In this document: piece by piece, positions 1 through 9,700 of the stretch | How positions within the stretch are numbered: the stretch's first letter is position 1 | Layout of the letters: each line of letters opens with the position of its first letter | Assembly (NCBI RefSeq): GCF_024112395.2 | Contig: NZ_CP078013.2 | Location: forward strand, 3,720,001 to 3,784,000 | Direction of reading: 5' to 3' | Origin: Pseudomonas pergaminensis | Lineage (GTDB): Bacteria; Pseudomonadota; Gammaproteobacteria; Pseudomonadales; Pseudomonadaceae | DNA length: 64,000 nucleotides | The notes under the pieces: generated by a model | Told to the model about the DNA's origin: nothing | Seen by the model: the letters and a program-made list of their open reading frames with translations, nothing else | The model's database searches: none | Translations under genes and position numbers: made by a program

Positions 1-1078
1 CTACGATTGCATTGCTCTTCTGGTTGGCGATCAGCAAAAACTTGCCGGTCGGGTCCAGGCTGAACTCGCGCGGGTGATCGCCTTCCACCGAACGACGCTG
101 CAACTCCTTGAGGTGTGCGGTGGCCGGGTCGATGCTGAACACCAGCAATTGGTTGGCCGTACCACGGTTGCTCACATACAGGAACTTGCCGTCGCTTGAA
201 GCGTGCAACGCGGCGCCGGCTTTGTCGGACACCGGCTGCCCGGCGGCGAAGTCCACCAGCTGAGTCTGCGTCAGCGCGCCATCGTTGTAGTCGAACACCG
301 CAACCTGGGCGCTCATCTCGGTGGTCAGCCAGGCATGCTTGCCATCGGCGCTGAACAACAGGTGGCGCGGGCCACTGCCCGGCGGCAATTGCACCGAGGT
401 CGGATCGGCCGAGGTCAAGGGCAGCTCATGGTTGGCCTTGGGGTCATAGCGGTAGGCAAACACCTTGTCCGCGCCCAGGTCCTGCACAAACACATACTTG
501 CCATCCGGCGATGACACCACCGAATGCACATGGTTGGACGCCTGGCGCTCCGGGTTTACCCGGCTGGCCGGGTGCCCGCTCAGTTGCACCGGGGGCGACA
601 GCTTGCCCGCGGCGTCGACCGGCAGCACCGCCAGGCTGCCGCCCGGGTCTTCCAGCACCGAATAGTTGGCCACGAACAGGTAACGCCCATCGGCGGCGAC
701 GCTGGAATGGGTCGGTTCATTGCCCAGGCTCTGCACCTGGTTGATCAAGGTCAGTTGGTGATTCTGCGGGTCGATGCTGTAGCTGCTCACGCGCCCCACC
801 GGGTCTTCCTGGCCGGGGCCATTCTCGTTGACCACAAACAGGTGCTTCTGGTCCTTGGAGATCGTCAGCCACGACGGGTTGGCAGCCTTGGCCGCCAGCA
901 CTGGCGGGCCCTGGAACTGACCGGTACGGCTGTCGAATTGCAGGCGATAGATCCCTTCGCTGCTGCCGGCGGTGTAGCTGCCCACCAACAGTTCATAGGT
1001 GTCGGCCGGCGCAGCCTGCACCGACATCGCACCGACACTGCCCGCCATCAGCAGGGGCCAGAATTTACGCATCATCAT
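1..1078 (-). CDS. lactonase-family beta-propeller protein, secreted (3' end outside window)
   Basis: The minus-strand frame stays open from the ATG cluster at 1078 to the window edge, so the C-terminus is missing. It begins with a short signal peptide (MRKFWPLLMAGSVGAMSVQA, then APADTYELLVGSYT). Repeated beta-propeller blades follow, with motifs such as NPSWLTIS, LFVVNENGPG, FVANYS, HVHSVVSSPDGKYVFVQDLG and GPRHLLFSADGKHAWLTTE. These are typical of the 6-phosphogluconolactonase/YbhE-like lactonase family (PF10282). The signal peptide argues for a periplasmic enzyme of unknown substrate rather than cytosolic Pgl. Three ATGs lie in a row at 1078, 1075 and 1072; GAGG is best spaced for 1078. The start overlaps the end of the upstream DUF5629-type gene by 14 bp, suggesting one transcript. 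Confidence 0.85.
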   Translation of the reverse strand, partial: MMMRKFWPLLMAGSVGAMSVQAAPADTYELLVGSYTAGSSEGIYRLQFDSRTGQFQGPPVLAAKAANPSWLTISKDQKHLFVVNENGPGQEDPVGRVSSYSIDPQNHQLTLINQVQSLGNEPTHSSVAADGRYLFVANYSVLEDPGGSLAVLPVDAAGKLSPPVQLSGHPASRVNPERQASNHVHSVVSSPDGKYVFVQDLGADKVFAYRYDPKANHELPLTSADPTSVQLPPGSGPRHLLFSADGKHAWLTTEMSAQVAVFDYNDGALTQTQLVDFAAGQPVSDKAGAALHASSDGKFLYVSNRGTANQLLVFSIDPATAHLKELQRRSVEGDHPREFSLDPTGKFLLIANQKSNAIV

Positions 1079-1355
1079 CCGCTTCATCCTCGTCGTTATT
1101 GTTGCCGGTGAACGCGCTCAGGCAGATCAGGCGGTGCTCGCCCGAATCACCGGTCAGGGTCCAGCTTTGCAGCGTGTCGTCGAAGGTGGCTGCTCGCACC
1201 TGCTCCAGGCTGAAACGCCAGCGTTTTTCAGCACGGCCGTCCATGGCGGTGATCAGTAGTGTCTCGTCGTCCAGGCTGAAATCGAAGGCGTGCAGGCCGT
1301 CGATCTCCAGCATGTCGGCATGTTCAAGGACGGTGGTCAGGGTCTCGGCAGTCAT
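1065..1355 (-). CDS. small conserved Pseudomonas protein (DUF5629-like)
   Basis: This is a 96-residue acidic protein without signal peptide or membrane segment. I recognise it as the Pseudomonas-restricted DUF5629 type from its N-terminal MTAETLTTVLEHADMLEIDG block and the FDFSLDDETLLITAMDGRAE stretch; no function is known. The tail is strongly acidic (DEDEADDDA). The start at 1355 is preferred over a farther upstream in-frame start because homologues begin at MTAETL. It overlaps the following lactonase gene by 14 bp, so the two are probably co-transcribed and translationally coupled. The family name is from memory and should be treated as tentative. Confidence 0.7.
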   Translation of the reverse strand: MTAETLTTVLEHADMLEIDGLHAFDFSLDDETLLITAMDGRAEKRWRFSLEQVRAATFDDTLQSWTLTGDSGEHRLICLSAFTGNNNDEDEADDDA

Positions 1356-1602
1356 GGCAGTCAATCGTCTACGGGAAAGCGCCAATGATAGCCCAGCATG
1401 GCAGGTAGGGCCGCGCTTTCATCCATGGGGCGGCTGCAAACACCTGGAAACAGAAGGCTCAAGCTCCCGCCAATCCAAGCGCTCGCCGGCCTGAGTTCAC
1501 TGCGGCGAAACAGTTGATAACGCATTGTCGCCCCGCCTACATGAATGGGCGGTTATTTTTCCTGCCGTACTTGTTTGTCACCCACGCCAAGGAGGCGTCT
1601 GC

Positions 1603-4600
1603 ATGCCATCGGTAAGAACCACTCCACGCCCGTACACGGTGAACCTGCCCATCACGCCCCCACTTCCTGGCGTGCTTGCCCCCCCAGCCGAACCCGCAAT
1701 CTCCACGGTTGCTCGCCCACAAATACGCGCCTCTATCGCCCAACCGACGTTGAGCTCGCGTTTTACAATCGCGCCGGCAAGCACAACAGAAAACGTCGTC
1801 GCCGCGCATTTCGCCAATCGCCCGACGCTACGTTCGGTGGTCGCAGAAATGCTGACCGATGCACTCAAGAGCCAGTACCCCTCCCTGAATATCAATGTCG
1901 CCACGACTTCGCTGGCCGTCCCCAGCCAGGGCGCCCCCCTGCAGTACGTATTGACGCCTCTGCTCGACCTGGCCCTTGACCACCTGGCCTCGGGCACCGA
2001 CCTGGATTTCACTGATCGCGATGGCGAGCCCTGCAAATGGATGGATACCGCTCACTTCAGGTTCCTCAAAATCATCGACGACAATGGTCTTCACTCGCGC
2101 CTCCTGGATATGCCAACGGTGGAATTGGCCATACGCGCCCTGCGGCCCAACCTGAAAAGCGCCTTCGCCCAAGCGCTGAGCCAGTATTGGGGCCAGGCCG
2201 CCTTCCGCACAGACCCGGCCAGCAGCCATTGGTCCTGGCTCAGCGATACGTTGCACACAACCCTGAGCATCGCCAGTCTGGAACAACCCGGCCTGGATGA
2301 GCTGCAGCGCCAGACGCTGGACCAGGTGACGCACTACCCGGACACCGCGCAGCGCCAGCAGGCCGCGGGTGACAACGCAGCCAAGGTCTACGTGATAGAC
2401 ACAACGTTGAGCAAGGGCGCAGTGAAGACCACCCTCCTGAGTGCCGATCTGTTGATCACGCGCCAGGTCGGGGAGCGCACCATCGTCCTGCACGCAACCG
2501 CCGCAGGCAAGGTCACGCCCTATGCCTCGCTGGAAGCGTTCGCCAGCGCCTGGAGCCAGCAATTGGCGCAGCCATTCGATTTCGACCAGATGACCTGGCA
2601 GCGCAGAGCGATCGACGGCAACCTCTTCGATACCCAGGCCGCGATCATGCTCAACCAACAACTGGAAAACCTCGACGCCGTCACGCTGCCAGTCAGCAGC
2701 AATCCTGAAGACCTGGCACAACTGTTCGCTGCCGCTACCGCCACCGCGCCCTGGTTCGTTGGCGCGCCGGTGCCGTCGACGTCGCACGCACAATCACTGG
2801 CCAGCAAGCTCCCCACCTGGCTCAAGCAAGCCAGCGACGCCGAACGCTTTGCCTACCAACGCCTCACCACGTCCCTCGCCACCAGCGTACAGCGCAATGG
2901 GGGACGCACCTTCCTCGACGGTATCCCCGACATACGCCTTTATACCCAGCAGCAACTCGACCTGGCGCTGAGCACTAAAGGCTACGCCGCCAAAGATGTG
3001 GAGGTGGTGTTCAAGGTCGCCGTGGGCAACATGGGCAGTGGGTACATCGAACGGGTGAAGATGAGCCTTACTGACATGGCCTTGGAGAACCTTTCCGGCC
3101 TGCCCAAGGGCGAGATGGACGTCTACGTGCGCGGGCAACAGGTAGTCGACTCAAGCTTGCCGCAAATGCTCAAGGACCTTATCAGCAAGGTCGACATCGG
3201 CAAGCAGTATCCCGCCCTGCTGGAACGTGAACTGTTGAGTGGTACCGAGGCTGCCCAGCAACGCCAGGCGCGGTTCATAGATCAGGTGCCGATCCAGCTC
3301 GCCATGCAGGCGCTGGAATTGAAGCTCAAGGGCGATTCGGGCCTGAGCGCCCGCGGATATCAGTATATCAACGCGGTTCTCCAGCCCGGGGCCGGCGCCA
3401 AACGCGTGGACGGCCAGGAGATCACCGTGCGCCCACTGGCGTTTGTACGTAAACCGGGCGCGACACCGGATGTGGTCGAGAACATGTTCGTGATCGAACC
3501 GCTGGATGCCAGCCAAGGCCCACATGTCCTCTACCAGCCCCAACTGCAACCGACGCTGCAGGAGTTTGCCAGCCGGGAAGCCTTGCTGGAGGCCATCCGT
3601 CAACCCGGCACGTTGCAACAGAACGTGCTGAACTGGCTTGCGGATCACCGCACGCGGGCGGTGTATGGCAACGGTGGTTTCAACATCCCCCATATTGCCC
3701 GCTACAGCCTGTTCAATGAGTTCGACCCACCGGCCACCGCGGCGCCGACGACCCTGGCGGTCGATGGCTATGACGCCGCCAGTACCTTGCGCCAGGACCT
3801 GTTGACCGGTGACCTGGCCAAGCATCTGTTCAAATCCAACGCGCACAGCCTGGTCAACCTGGCAAACGGCCAATCCACGTCCGATACCGAAAGCCGCTGG
3901 GCGTCGTTCAAGGAGGTGGGCTTGCTGTTGCTCAATACATTGCTTCCGGTATTACGCGGCCCCGGCGCGATGGCTGGTTGGCTGATGCAACTGGCCAGTA
4001 TGGAAAATGATTTCGAGCAGATCAATGAACCCAATGGCAAGGACCACTCCGCAGCGGTTGTCGACCTACTGGTTAATGTGGCCCTGTCGCTGGGTCACGT
4101 GAGTCCGACCACGCCCACCCGCAGCTCGCGTTTTATCGATCGTCCCGAGGCATCGATTCCCTTGCGTCGTGACGCAGCTACCGACCCCACGACGGTCAAT
4201 GTGTCGGTTCAGCAGGCTGCCCCCCAGGAAAACGGTCTGACAGTGGGCAACGATCATACCGTGTTCGACTTCGCCTTCTCCAACCCGCGCGAGCTGACGC
4301 CCGCCCAACGTGCCCATATTGACTCGTTCAGCGTCACAGCGCCGGCGCCGGGCGCAGAGCCGATCAACGACGGGGCAAGCAAGGGGCTCTTCAGCATCGA
4401 CAACCACCTGTATGCACACATCGACAACCTATGGTTCCGGGTGGCCCGGGACCTGGACGGCACCTTCATCATCGACCCGCAAAACAAGGCACGTACAGGG
4501 CCTTCATTGAAGTCCGGCCCAGACGGCCGATGGCGCCTGGATATCGGCCCCAAGCTAAGGGGAGGCATGCCCAAGCGCAAGGGCATAAAAGACATGGTCA

Positions 4601-6564
4601 GGGAAAACGCCATGGCCAGGGAACAAGTGGTCGTCCAATACGAGCAAAGCCTCCTGGAAAGCGGAAAAACCCAAAAAACTTTCTTGGCAGCCGTTCGGGC
4701 GCTCAATGAAGATCTCGATGCATTCACCACCGCACGAAAAAAACTCATGGTGCAATGGGGGTTGAACAAAGGTGACACAGCCAGCCAATACGCCGCGCCT
4801 TATGCAGAACAATTGCAATCTACGCGTCAACTCAGACTGAAGATTGACCAGGGTCTTCGCGACCTGGAGAGGGCGGCCCAAGCCGATATCGCCAGCAACG
4901 AAAGAGCCATCGAAATCATCACTCCGAAAAAAAACGGTGCGATCGATGATCTCGCCGAGTTCAAGTCCATGCGCTCGTTGATATATTCAAAGAATATGGC
5001 GGACTTGTTGCTGGTCAATAACATTTACGCCCGACTTAACAATCACACTACCGAAATCAGTCTCAGCGGTGAGCCCTTGTCCGACATGATGCGTCGAGCC
5101 GGGCCAGGCGCAGAAAAAGCTACCTACGATGAGGCGATTGAAAACCTCAAGATCATCAATCAGGACCGCGAAGGTATTTGGAGGTCCCAGCAAGCACTTG
5201 CTGCCCAACTCGAGAAATGGAAAAACGATTCGCCTTCCGCCAGACACAGCGCCGAGAAGTTCCTCAGCGAGCGGAAGCAGGTTGCACCGTCCATCGAAGC
5301 TAAAGCCTCGCAGCTGTCCATCATGGCCAACCTCAAGGAGTTGAGCATCATCAGGAGCGCTGACGTGCCGTCAAACTATGGGGTTCTTTTGAAGGCGCGG
5401 CTGCAATCGGCCAACCTGAGGCTCGTCAACCAAACCTTCCTTGACCAACACGAATATCAGGGCTACACGCTCACTGAACGCAAGGCTGCATTGACCACGG
5501 TGATCGACACCTACGAACAGTCACTGAACGACTTTGAGACCTTGCAAGAACTTCACCCCGAGGTTTTTCGCGACGAATACCGCCAACTGTTCGTCCAACG
5601 CGTCACTGAAGTCCTCGATGAGGCCAGGGCCGACTTGGCCGATGCACTGCGCGAAGAACAAGGTTTGTCGCCCGTATTACCCAAGCGCGCCGACAAGCCG
5701 GAAAAAGACTCGAAACGGCGAGTCTTCAACACGCGGGACAAGCAAACTCTGATCGGGACATTGCGTGCCCCCACGGAGGGTCAGAATAATGTCATTGATG
5801 TGCTGGACCCGAAAACCGGACACCCTATTGCGACTTATAACGAGCACCCGGCCCAGCGTGAATGGGTCAGGCAAGTTGCATATGAACCCCCCGCCGCTAC
5901 GCCGCCCCGACCGTCCAAGTCTCTGAATACCTATAAAGACGAAGTGAGGGCAATCATCGACGACAGCATCGACAACGAACGCAGGATCGCGTTTCAGAAA
6001 AAAAAGCTCAAAGACCCAACAAGACGCGACGGCGTTACCCCACTTGACTGGAACGACATGTGCGAGAGCTTGGCTAACAGGCTCAAGGCAACGGCCGATC
6101 AAGTTGAAACCGAGCTTGGCGACAAGCCGGGCACAAAGGAGTTAGTCGCCCAATGGCGCGCAAAGTCCGATGAGCTGCTGCAAGAGGGACGTCAGCATAC
6201 GGCCGACGGCTATAAAGTCCAAACACCGAGACAGGAAAACGTCGACTTCCTTTGGACGCACGGCTTCGTCGACATCAACCTGGTCAAACGCGCAATTCCC
6301 TCGAAATCCGGCGATGTGTTTACCGAGTATACGGTGCGGGAAAAGGGTTCGCACAAGGTGCTGTGGTACGCGCACTTTCACTACCCGAACGCTGCGACGC
6401 CGCGCAATGAGTACACTGCGGCGCACCTGAAAATCCCGTCCCAGCGCTATGAGACGCAAACATCGCTGATCGCCAAGGCGGGCAACGACAAAAAAGAGAT
6501 AGAAAAGATCATCCGCGCCCGGATCACAGCGCCACTGGATGAAAAGCTGTTTTTGAAGCTGTGA
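1603..6564 (+). CDS. giant dermonecrotic-toxin-domain (DUF6543-like) protein, copy A
   Basis: This is a 1,653-residue protein. The ATG at 1603 has a perfect AAGGAGG at 1589-1595, so the 26-codon upstream extension (TTG start) is rejected. It has no signal peptide. Family hallmarks are an N-terminal RPTLRSVVAEML segment, a central GSGYIERVKMSL block, RPLAFVRKPGATPDVVENMF, and VYGNGGFNIPHI near residue 710. A long charged, probably coiled-coil stretch covers roughly residues 990-1,380. The C-terminus holds FTEYTV and VLWYAHFHYP. These match the Pseudomonas proteins annotated 'dermonecrotic toxin domain-containing' (DUF6543). Activity and target are unknown. A paralogue follows directly, and neither has an obvious adjacent immunity gene. 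Confidence 0.8.
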   Translation: MPSVRTTPRPYTVNLPITPPLPGVLAPPAEPAISTVARPQIRASIAQPTLSSRFTIAPASTTENVVAAHFANRPTLRSVVAEMLTDALKSQYPSLNINVATTSLAVPSQGAPLQYVLTPLLDLALDHLASGTDLDFTDRDGEPCKWMDTAHFRFLKIIDDNGLHSRLLDMPTVELAIRALRPNLKSAFAQALSQYWGQAAFRTDPASSHWSWLSDTLHTTLSIASLEQPGLDELQRQTLDQVTHYPDTAQRQQAAGDNAAKVYVIDTTLSKGAVKTTLLSADLLITRQVGERTIVLHATAAGKVTPYASLEAFASAWSQQLAQPFDFDQMTWQRRAIDGNLFDTQAAIMLNQQLENLDAVTLPVSSNPEDLAQLFAAATATAPWFVGAPVPSTSHAQSLASKLPTWLKQASDAERFAYQRLTTSLATSVQRNGGRTFLDGIPDIRLYTQQQLDLALSTKGYAAKDVEVVFKVAVGNMGSGYIERVKMSLTDMALENLSGLPKGEMDVYVRGQQVVDSSLPQMLKDLISKVDIGKQYPALLERELLSGTEAAQQRQARFIDQVPIQLAMQALELKLKGDSGLSARGYQYINAVLQPGAGAKRVDGQEITVRPLAFVRKPGATPDVVENMFVIEPLDASQGPHVLYQPQLQPTLQEFASREALLEAIRQPGTLQQNVLNWLADHRTRAVYGNGGFNIPHIARYSLFNEFDPPATAAPTTLAVDGYDAASTLRQDLLTGDLAKHLFKSNAHSLVNLANGQSTSDTESRWASFKEVGLLLLNTLLPVLRGPGAMAGWLMQLASMENDFEQINEPNGKDHSAAVVDLLVNVALSLGHVSPTTPTRSSRFIDRPEASIPLRRDAATDPTTVNVSVQQAAPQENGLTVGNDHTVFDFAFSNPRELTPAQRAHIDSFSVTAPAPGAEPINDGASKGLFSIDNHLYAHIDNLWFRVARDLDGTFIIDPQNKARTGPSLKSGPDGRWRLDIGPKLRGGMPKRKGIKDMVRENAMAREQVVVQYEQSLLESGKTQKTFLAAVRALNEDLDAFTTARKKLMVQWGLNKGDTASQYAAPYAEQLQSTRQLRLKIDQGLRDLERAAQADIASNERAIEIITPKKNGAIDDLAEFKSMRSLIYSKNMADLLLVNNIYARLNNHTTEISLSGEPLSDMMRRAGPGAEKATYDEAIENLKIINQDREGIWRSQQALAAQLEKWKNDSPSARHSAEKFLSERKQVAPSIEAKASQLSIMANLKELSIIRSADVPSNYGVLLKARLQSANLRLVNQTFLDQHEYQGYTLTERKAALTTVIDTYEQSLNDFETLQELHPEVFRDEYRQLFVQRVTEVLDEARADLADALREEQGLSPVLPKRADKPEKDSKRRVFNTRDKQTLIGTLRAPTEGQNNVIDVLDPKTGHPIATYNEHPAQREWVRQVAYEPPAATPPRPSKSLNTYKDEVRAIIDDSIDNERRIAFQKKKLKDPTRRDGVTPLDWNDMCESLANRLKATADQVETELGDKPGTKELVAQWRAKSDELLQEGRQHTADGYKVQTPRQENVDFLWTHGFVDINLVKRAIPSKSGDVFTEYTVREKGSHKVLWYAHFHYPNAATPRNEYTAAHLKIPSQRYETQTSLIAKAGNDKKEIEKIIRARITAPLDEKLFLKL

Positions 6565-6570
6565 CCCCCT

Positions 6571-6609
6571 TTCAGACCAATGCCGTGATGAGCGCGGCAT
6601 TGGTCTGAA
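6571..6609 (+). terminator. strong hairpin between the two giant paralogues
   Basis: A perfect 15-bp inverted repeat (6571-6585 with 6595-6609; arm TTCAGACCAATGCCG) with a 9-nt loop starts 6 bp after the stop codon of copy A. No T-tract follows, so it may act as an attenuator or 3'-end stabiliser rather than a classical intrinsic terminator. It suggests that copy B can be transcribed separately. Confidence 0.55.
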
Positions 6610-6725
6610 GGCACTGCTGGCGACAACGCTTGGCCGTATCCCGAGGTACTGAGCTACCACACCCTGTGCGCCATTGAGCACTACCTTGCGTGGCTACTTA
6701 CAAGGCCAGCGTTAAGGAACGACCC

Positions 6726-9700
6726 ATGCCTACTCCAAGCCATGCCCGTGCAACCAACCTGATCCAGCAAACTGTCGCCGAGCAGTTTCGAACGCGCCCC
6801 ACCTTGCGCTCGGTTACAGCGCAGATGCTGTCGGACAACCTGAAGGAAAAGTACCCGCTATTGACGCACCCCATCTCGGACCTGCGCTTGGCGCAGCCCC
6901 GAGACGGTGGCGGCCGTGCCCTGCTGCCGCTATTGGACATAGCATTGGAACATCTTGCCGATGGCCGCTATCCAGACGTGTCAAACCGGCACGGCATGGA
7001 TTGCTACCTGAGCGACGCCACCGGAACTCGCCTGCGTTATCAAGCTGAAAGCCCACACGACTATGACCTTCAAGTGATTGAGGCGGTTATTCATGAGCTG
7101 CCGCTGATCCTGTTTATTGATTTTCAGGACGCGCTGGCCGCGTACTGGGGCCAAGACAGCGATGCCGGTGGCAGCCGCTGGAAGTGGTTGGCGACAGTAC
7201 TGCAAAGCCAACTGCGCCTGTCGACACTGCGCAACGTCGACGCCACTTCCCAGCAATTGTCGGCGCTCAGCCTGCTGACTCGCTATCCCGACCGGCAAAC
7301 CCGTGCAAGCCAGTCAGAGCCTGGCACATTCGTCTATGCGTACACCCCCGCTGCTTGCCTTCAACAGGGCCAGACTACCCTGACCTTGCAGGCCGCAGAC
7401 CTGTTGGTTGTGAGCAACACGGGTACCCTGCTCTGTACTGTTTCGGGCGAGGTCTTGCCGTTTGCCAACGTGGATGCCTTCGGACGTGCCTGGGCTGAAC
7501 GCATGGAAGCGCGTTTTGGCGCCGACCGCGTCACCTGGCAACTGTATGAACCCGACGGCGATATTTTCGAAATCCAGGCGGCACTGCTACTCAACCAACA
7601 GTTGGACGATCTCGCCGCAGTCAAGCTCCCCGGTATGACCAACGTAGAGCACCTGCAAGCGCAATTTGCCTCAATTACCGACCCCTCACACTTACTGAGC
7701 GCCGAGACATTCGCGCCCCAAGCCCGTCTAGATGCCGCACTGCCGACCTGGCTGCGCGACGCAACCCCGCAGGATCGATTCGCTTATCACCAATGCCTGC
7801 TCGAGCAAACGGCCCTGAAACACGAGGCGCTTGGTGATCCGAACCTGAATGAGCTGGACGCCATCGACACTTATGCGGCCCCTCACCTCAACCATCAGCT
7901 GTGCCTGGAGCGCAACACGCACCTGCACGGCGAACGCACCTGCAGCGAAGAGGCGTTGGCTGCAGGGTACAACGCCCGCGAGTTGGAACTGACCTTCCAC
8001 GTGCCGGTTGGCAACCTGGAGGGCGGCTACATCGAGAGGGTAACCATGAGCCTGCTTGACTTGGCGCTGAAAAATCTCGCCGGCCGCCCCAAAGGACGCA
8101 TGACGGTGCGCCATACCGGCGGCCGTGAGATAGAAGCGTGGCTGACGCCCGACGCTATTCTGCAGCTGGTCCAGCGCGTCGATATTGGGCGCAATTATCC
8201 CAACTACCTGCGTGAACACCTGCTGAGCGACACCATCGCAGCGAAAAAGCGCCAGCGCCTGTTCTGCCGCCAACGGCCGGTGCAACTGAGCATTCAGGCA
8301 CTTGAACATAAAATTCGCGGCGAAGCCGGGTTGACGCAACGAGGGTTTCGATGTGTGAGGGCAGCCTTCAAACCCAGTCGTTCGCAGCGCTGGGTCGACA
8401 ATGATGAGATCGTCCTGCGCCCGCTCGCATTTGTGCGCAAGCCTGGTGCAACGGCGGATGTGGTAGACAACATGTTCATCATCGAGCCCAAACACACCGG
8501 CACAGGCCCGCACCTGCTCTACCGGCCTGCCTACTCACAATCGCTACAGGAATTCCCCGACCGCGACGCCCTGCTGGCAGCCATCGTCCAACCGGGTGAA
8601 CTGCAAGACAGCGTATTGACCTGGCTGTCAGACAGCGCCAGGCCCATTTACAGCAACGGTGGCTTCACCGAGCCGCACTATGTGCGCATCGGCCTGGGAT
8701 CTGAGTTTGATCTGCCGCGCAAACCTGACCCCGCAACGCTGGCGAGCGGGAATGATGAGAGCGCAAATGAAATCCACCATGCACAGGATGCCGGAACGTT
8801 GATGGAGTACCTGTTCAATTGCCAGGCCCACCAACTGCTCAACCAGGCTGAACGCGAGTCGACTTCCAATTCCGAGAGCCGATGGGCGCTGATCGTGGAA
8901 GGCCTGCAATTGGGCCTCAATACGTTGCTGATGGCTGTGCGCGGGCCAATGGCCGCTGTAGGTTGGCTGCTGCAACTGCTGGTCGGACTCAAGCACGATT
9001 TACCAGCGCTGGAAAGTAGAGACCCTACTGCCCGGGAGCTGGCCTGGGTCGACCTGCTGATGAACATCAGCATGCTACTGCTTCACCAGCGAGTGCCCGG
9101 CGACGAGCCTGTACATCCACGGCCGGACGAAACACGCATCGAACCAGCACCTGCTCGCAGGGGGCTGGAACGCCCACAGTCCACCCTGGAGCTACCCTCC
9201 AAAGCCGTGATCCAGCGCGGGGCGATCGGCCTGCCCGCCGAGCCGCCGGGTGACGGTCGCACCGTGCTTGACTTCGATCGCTCACTGGCCAGTGACACCG
9301 CGTGCGCAGCCCTGCTGGAAAAACTCTTGGCCTACACCGTGCGCTGGCCCGACCCCGCCCCCGTTCCGACCCAAGCCGGCGTCTACAAGGGCCTGTACTT
9401 GATCAACGGACAATGGCATGCCTCAGTGGGCGGCTTGCTGTTCAGGGTGACAATCGTCCCAGGCGTTGGCGAGGTGTACATCCTTCACCCCGAGAAACCT
9501 GCGCGTCCGGGCATTCTGCTCAAAACCGACGGCAAAGGCGGTTGGACCCTGGATCGCGGGCTCAAGCTGGCAGGCGGCGGCCCGAAGCGGCTGGCCGCGT
9601 TGCGCGCGAAAAACCTGGAACGAAAACGTGAGCTGCTTGCCGCCATCGACTCGCTTGCGGTGGAGGTCCGGGAGCAGTTGGAACCGCCTTGCAAGCAATC

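Noticed and set aside
1828..2793. 321-codon minus-strand open frame opposite the first giant gene
   Set aside because: Its composition is Gln/Gly/Val-rich with no motif, and the opposite strand encodes a protein collinear with its paralogue through this region.
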